A stretch of DNA of 64,000 nt, from contig NZ_STGF01000015.1 in assembly GCF_005222705.1 (NCBI RefSeq), forward strand, positions 1 through 64,000, read 5' to 3'. The notes under the pieces are model-generated. The model had not been told where the DNA came from and ran no database searches. It was given only the letters and a program-made list of their open reading frames with translations. The translations under genes and the position numbers were made by a program. The first letter of the stretch is position 1, and every line of letters begins with the position of its first letter. Positions 61,702 to 64,000 of this stretch are shown here, piece after piece. Source of the DNA: Paenibacillus sp. SY21-1 (GTDB taxonomy: Bacteria > Bacillota > Bacilli > Paenibacillales > Paenibacillaceae).

Positions 61702-62784
61702 TTAACCTACAATTTCCCGAATCGCAATCGTTGACGTCTTGCTCAAATCGATGAATGCATCGTCAGGCAACGCAATAAGCGGCTTGGTCGGGTAATTCAC
61801 ATTCGTCAGCATGATTTTTCCCCTGCGCTCATCCGACAGGATGACATCGCAGCCGATCTGCGCCGATAGCAAGGAATCCAGAAACGTCAAGCCGATAGCC
61901 AGATCGAACTGTTGCTGAACGATCTGTTGATGAATATCGTTCATGACCTCAAAAAAAGCGACCGCAGGCCGATATGGCCTCTCCGATATCATCGCCATAT
62001 AAACGTCCGCCAAAGCCACAATTTTGCTTAACCGATCAATCTGATTCCCTTTTAAGCCGCTAGGATACCCGCTTCCGTCCTCGCGCTCATGATGCTGCAG
62101 CGCCACTAACGCAACCCGCTCGTCGACACCCGATTGCTGCAATAACTCATAGCCGAGAACCGTATGCTGCTTCATAATAGCCGTCTCATGGACATCAAGC
62201 TTTAGCGGCTTGTTTGCGAGAAACGAAGGCAGCTTTAGTGAACCGATATCGTACAGGATAGCTGCGGTTGTCAGCAGCGTAAGCTCGGCTTCCGGAAGAT
62301 GCAGCCGTCTGCCCAAAGAAGTCGCGATGACCGCAGTGCCTATGCTTTGTTTATATCGGTAATCTCCATGCTCTTTGAGCTCGTTCAAAAGCTGGAACAA
62401 ATTATGGCGATGCGTCGCTTCTTTAATGACCGGCAGGACATATTCCTCCACGGTCGCAAGCGGGACTGTGCCGTTCTGATGGACAAAGCTGTCGATTTCG
62501 CGCAAGCGCTCCTCCGCTCTCCTTACCATATCCTGCAGGCTGATGCCATGCACCGCAGCGGAAATCGAGCCGCTTGCCGCAGACTCTGCAGGGTCATTGG
62601 CGCTCTCCTCTGCGGTGACGCCCTCGATCTTTATATCGTCGATATCGATTCTGAATTTCTCCAGCTTTTTAAGATGCGTTTCAAGCAGCTCGGTCCCTTT
62701 CGCGACAAGCAATGTTCCCCCGGCGTCAAAAATATTCTCGACGAGTCGGCCGCCGATTAAATTGTCGTATTTGTTGCTCTCCAT
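61702..62784 (-). CDS. HD-GYP-domain protein with degenerate HD motif
   Basis: The protein has 360 residues with no membrane helix. Residues 1-60 resemble a small N-terminal module seen before HD-GYP domains (GGTLLVAKGTELLETHLKKL). The HD-GYP domain runs from about 120. HHEREDGSGYP at 231-241 is intact, but the HD signature reads ILYDIGSL at 177-183, so the metal-binding His is Tyr178 and the usual Lys is Ser. ADVYMAM replaces ADVYDAL at 259-265. HD-GYP proteins normally cleave cyclic di-GMP. Loss of the HD histidine suggests binding without hydrolysis. The ATG 62784 follows GAGGAG at ten bases. Confidence 0.88.
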   Translation of the reverse strand: MESNKYDNLIGGRLVENIFDAGGTLLVAKGTELLETHLKKLEKFRIDIDDIKIEGVTAEESANDPAESAASGSISAAVHGISLQDMVRRAEERLREIDSFVHQNGTVPLATVEEYVLPVIKEATHRHNLFQLLNELKEHGDYRYKQSIGTAVIATSLGRRLHLPEAELTLLTTAAILYDIGSLKLPSFLANKPLKLDVHETAIMKQHTVLGYELLQQSGVDERVALVALQHHEREDGSGYPSGLKGNQIDRLSKIVALADVYMAMISERPYRPAVAFFEVMNDIHQQIVQQQFDLAIGLTFLDSLLSAQIGCDVILSDERRGKIMLTNVNYPTKPLIALPDDAFIDLSKTSTIAIREIVG

Positions 62785-62884
62785 AGTGAATGATCTCCTC
62801 GCATACAATCTGCTGCTTTCCGTAGTCCCTCCATGGATAACTCAAACAACCAGATTCCAATATGAGGAACTTAATCATTTTTCG

Positions 62885-62927
62885 GATTCATTTATGGAAT
62901 ACTTTAGCATTAGTGCATAAATGAATC
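62885..62927. repeat. Perfect 12-bp inverted repeat in an intergenic region
   Basis: GATTCATTTATG at 62885-62896 is mirrored by CATAAATGAATC at 62916-62927, with a 19-base loop. Neither side has a T-run, so it is more likely an operator or remnant than a terminator. Nothing else is recognisable in the gap 62785-63096. Confidence 0.6.
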
Positions 62928-63096
62928 GTTAGTAGTGATTAAATCGCCAATCGGAGAGGATGCGAGATTTAAGAACTATCATTTTCGCCTCGAAAACCAG
63001 GATATTAGCATCAATCTACCGTCATAAAAAAATAATCCTATTGACCCTATGAATGAAAAACAATATATGAAAGAGCATGGCTTCCTGATCCTGCAT

Positions 63097-64000
63097 TCAA
63101 AAGTTTTCCAGCTTGGCAGCCAGCATTTTCTTATCTACCTTCCCGTTTAAATTAAGCGGAAAATCCTCTACCTCGATAAATCGCTTAGGTACAATGGCGG
63201 GTGGCAGCGCCTGAAGCAGGTACGCGCGCAAGCCGGTTGGCGTCACCGCCCCTGAACGCTTCGGGCGATAATAAACGATTATCTTGCCCCCCTTTTGATC
63301 AGGAGAAAAGAGTACAACGGAGGCTTGCACAGCAGGGTGAGCCGCAACCGCTTTGCGAATCGTTTCCGGATGCACAAGGATGCCGTTGATTTTAAACTGA
63401 TCGTCCACTCTGCCTGCGTATTCGACAAGCCCACCCGAAAGCCATCGCCCAAAATCTCCGGTACGATAGAGCATAGTTCCCGGTTCGAATGGATTGGGAA
63501 CAAATCGCTGCTTCGTCAGCTCCTCCCGCTGCAAATAGCCTGCCGCCAGCCCTTCGCCAGCGATACAGATTTCACCTGTCACGCCGATCGGGCATGGTTG
63601 CATATGCGCATTCACAATGTAGATGCTGGTATTCGCGATCGGCTTGCCAATCGTTACCGGCAGGCCTTCCTGCATTTCGGCGGTAATGGATACGATCGTC
63701 GTCTCCGTCGGGCCGTAATGATTATACAAGCGGTATCCTTTGCCGAGCAGGCCTTCCTTCAAGCCCTCCTCAAGCGCTTCTCCGGCAGAGATAACGAACC
63801 GCACGCTCGCAAGGCGATCACCCTCCGCCAGCAATCGCCTCAGCAGCGCAGGCACCAGATCTACGACCTGTACTTGATGTTTGTCTATAAATTGCCGGAA
63901 TGCGCGCGGATGCATCAGCAGCTCGGTTTGAATCATGACGAGGCAGCCCCCGAACAGTAAGGTGCAGAAAATCGATTCAACGGAAGCGTCAAAAGTCAGG
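63097..64000 (-). CDS. Adenylate-forming enzyme (NRPS-type A domain), C-terminal part
   Basis: The frame is open to the right edge, 301 residues visible. Core motifs: TFDASVESIF, NHYGPTETT (A5), GEICIAGEGLAAGYL (A6), YRTGDFGRWLSGG (A7), GRVDDQFKINGILVHPETI (A8, unusual) and PLNLNGKVDKKML (A10 with the catalytic Lys). Such enzymes activate an amino or aryl acid with ATP. The stop follows 11 residues after A10 with no carrier domain, so this is either a free-standing enzyme or the truncated end of a synthetase. The start and substrate pocket are largely outside the window. Confidence 0.85.
   Translation of the reverse strand, partial: LTFDASVESIFCTLLFGGCLVMIQTELLMHPRAFRQFIDKHQVQVVDLVPALLRRLLAEGDRLASVRFVISAGEALEEGLKEGLLGKGYRLYNHYGPTETTIVSITAEMQEGLPVTIGKPIANTSIYIVNAHMQPCPIGVTGEICIAGEGLAAGYLQREELTKQRFVPNPFEPGTMLYRTGDFGRWLSGGLVEYAGRVDDQFKINGILVHPETIRKAVAAHPAVQASVVLFSPDQKGGKIIVYYRPKRSGAVTPTGLRAYLLQALPPAIVPKRFIEVEDFPLNLNGKVDKKMLAAKLENF

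Overview
The window looks like chromosome of a spore-forming, Gram-positive soil or plant-associated bacterium of the Paenibacillus type. The signs are a gerA-type germinant-receptor operon, an SLH-domain surface protein, YesM/YesN-like two-component regulation, Lpl-type sugar permeases without their own ATPase, and many glycoside hydrolases for plant or pectic glycans. No rRNA, tRNA or CRISPR array was recognised.

Layout. Positions 1-3503 are an insertion-sequence graveyard: the 5' part of an IS1634-type transposase, an IS4-type transposase stopped at its catalytic glutamate, and an IS110-type transposase with two in-frame stops, the last two enclosed by a 22-bp inverted repeat. Positions 3507-6239 hold a T-box-controlled acetyltransferase, a YdcF-like protein and two more acetyltransferases. 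Positions 6622-10834 hold metE with a MET-box-like site and its LysR regulator, then a Zur-type rpsN paralogue with a DUF3024 gene. Positions 10981-23512 hold a GH4/AraC/unknown large protein group, tal-tkt with a LysR gene, an AraC/GH105 pair and an aldo/keto reductase.

The most striking locus is 23681-37263, five genes on the minus strand in one probable operon: a SecA2-like translocase, a small secreted repeat protein, a small protein with no signal peptide, a 2823-residue secreted repeat protein (22 alanine-rich helical repeats, 10 Ig-like domains, no anchor of its own), and an SLH-domain protein. It reads as a dedicated export and display system for a giant surface protein. A wrecked ECF sigma gene lies divergently beside it.

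The rest is mainly sugar metabolism. A GH42 beta-galactosidase faces an AraC regulator. A VOC/PD40 gene pair sits behind two LacI-type operators. A rhamnoside-uptake cluster follows (two permeases, GH78, histidine kinase, response regulator, solute-binding lipoprotein, GH1, LacI); a shared 30-bp motif lies before its first permease and before the binding protein. Then come gerA-gerB-gerC, a GH105/AraC pair, a degenerate HD-GYP protein, and the C-terminal end of an adenylate-forming enzyme running off the right edge. Four times in the window an AraC regulator is divergent from a glycosidase gene.
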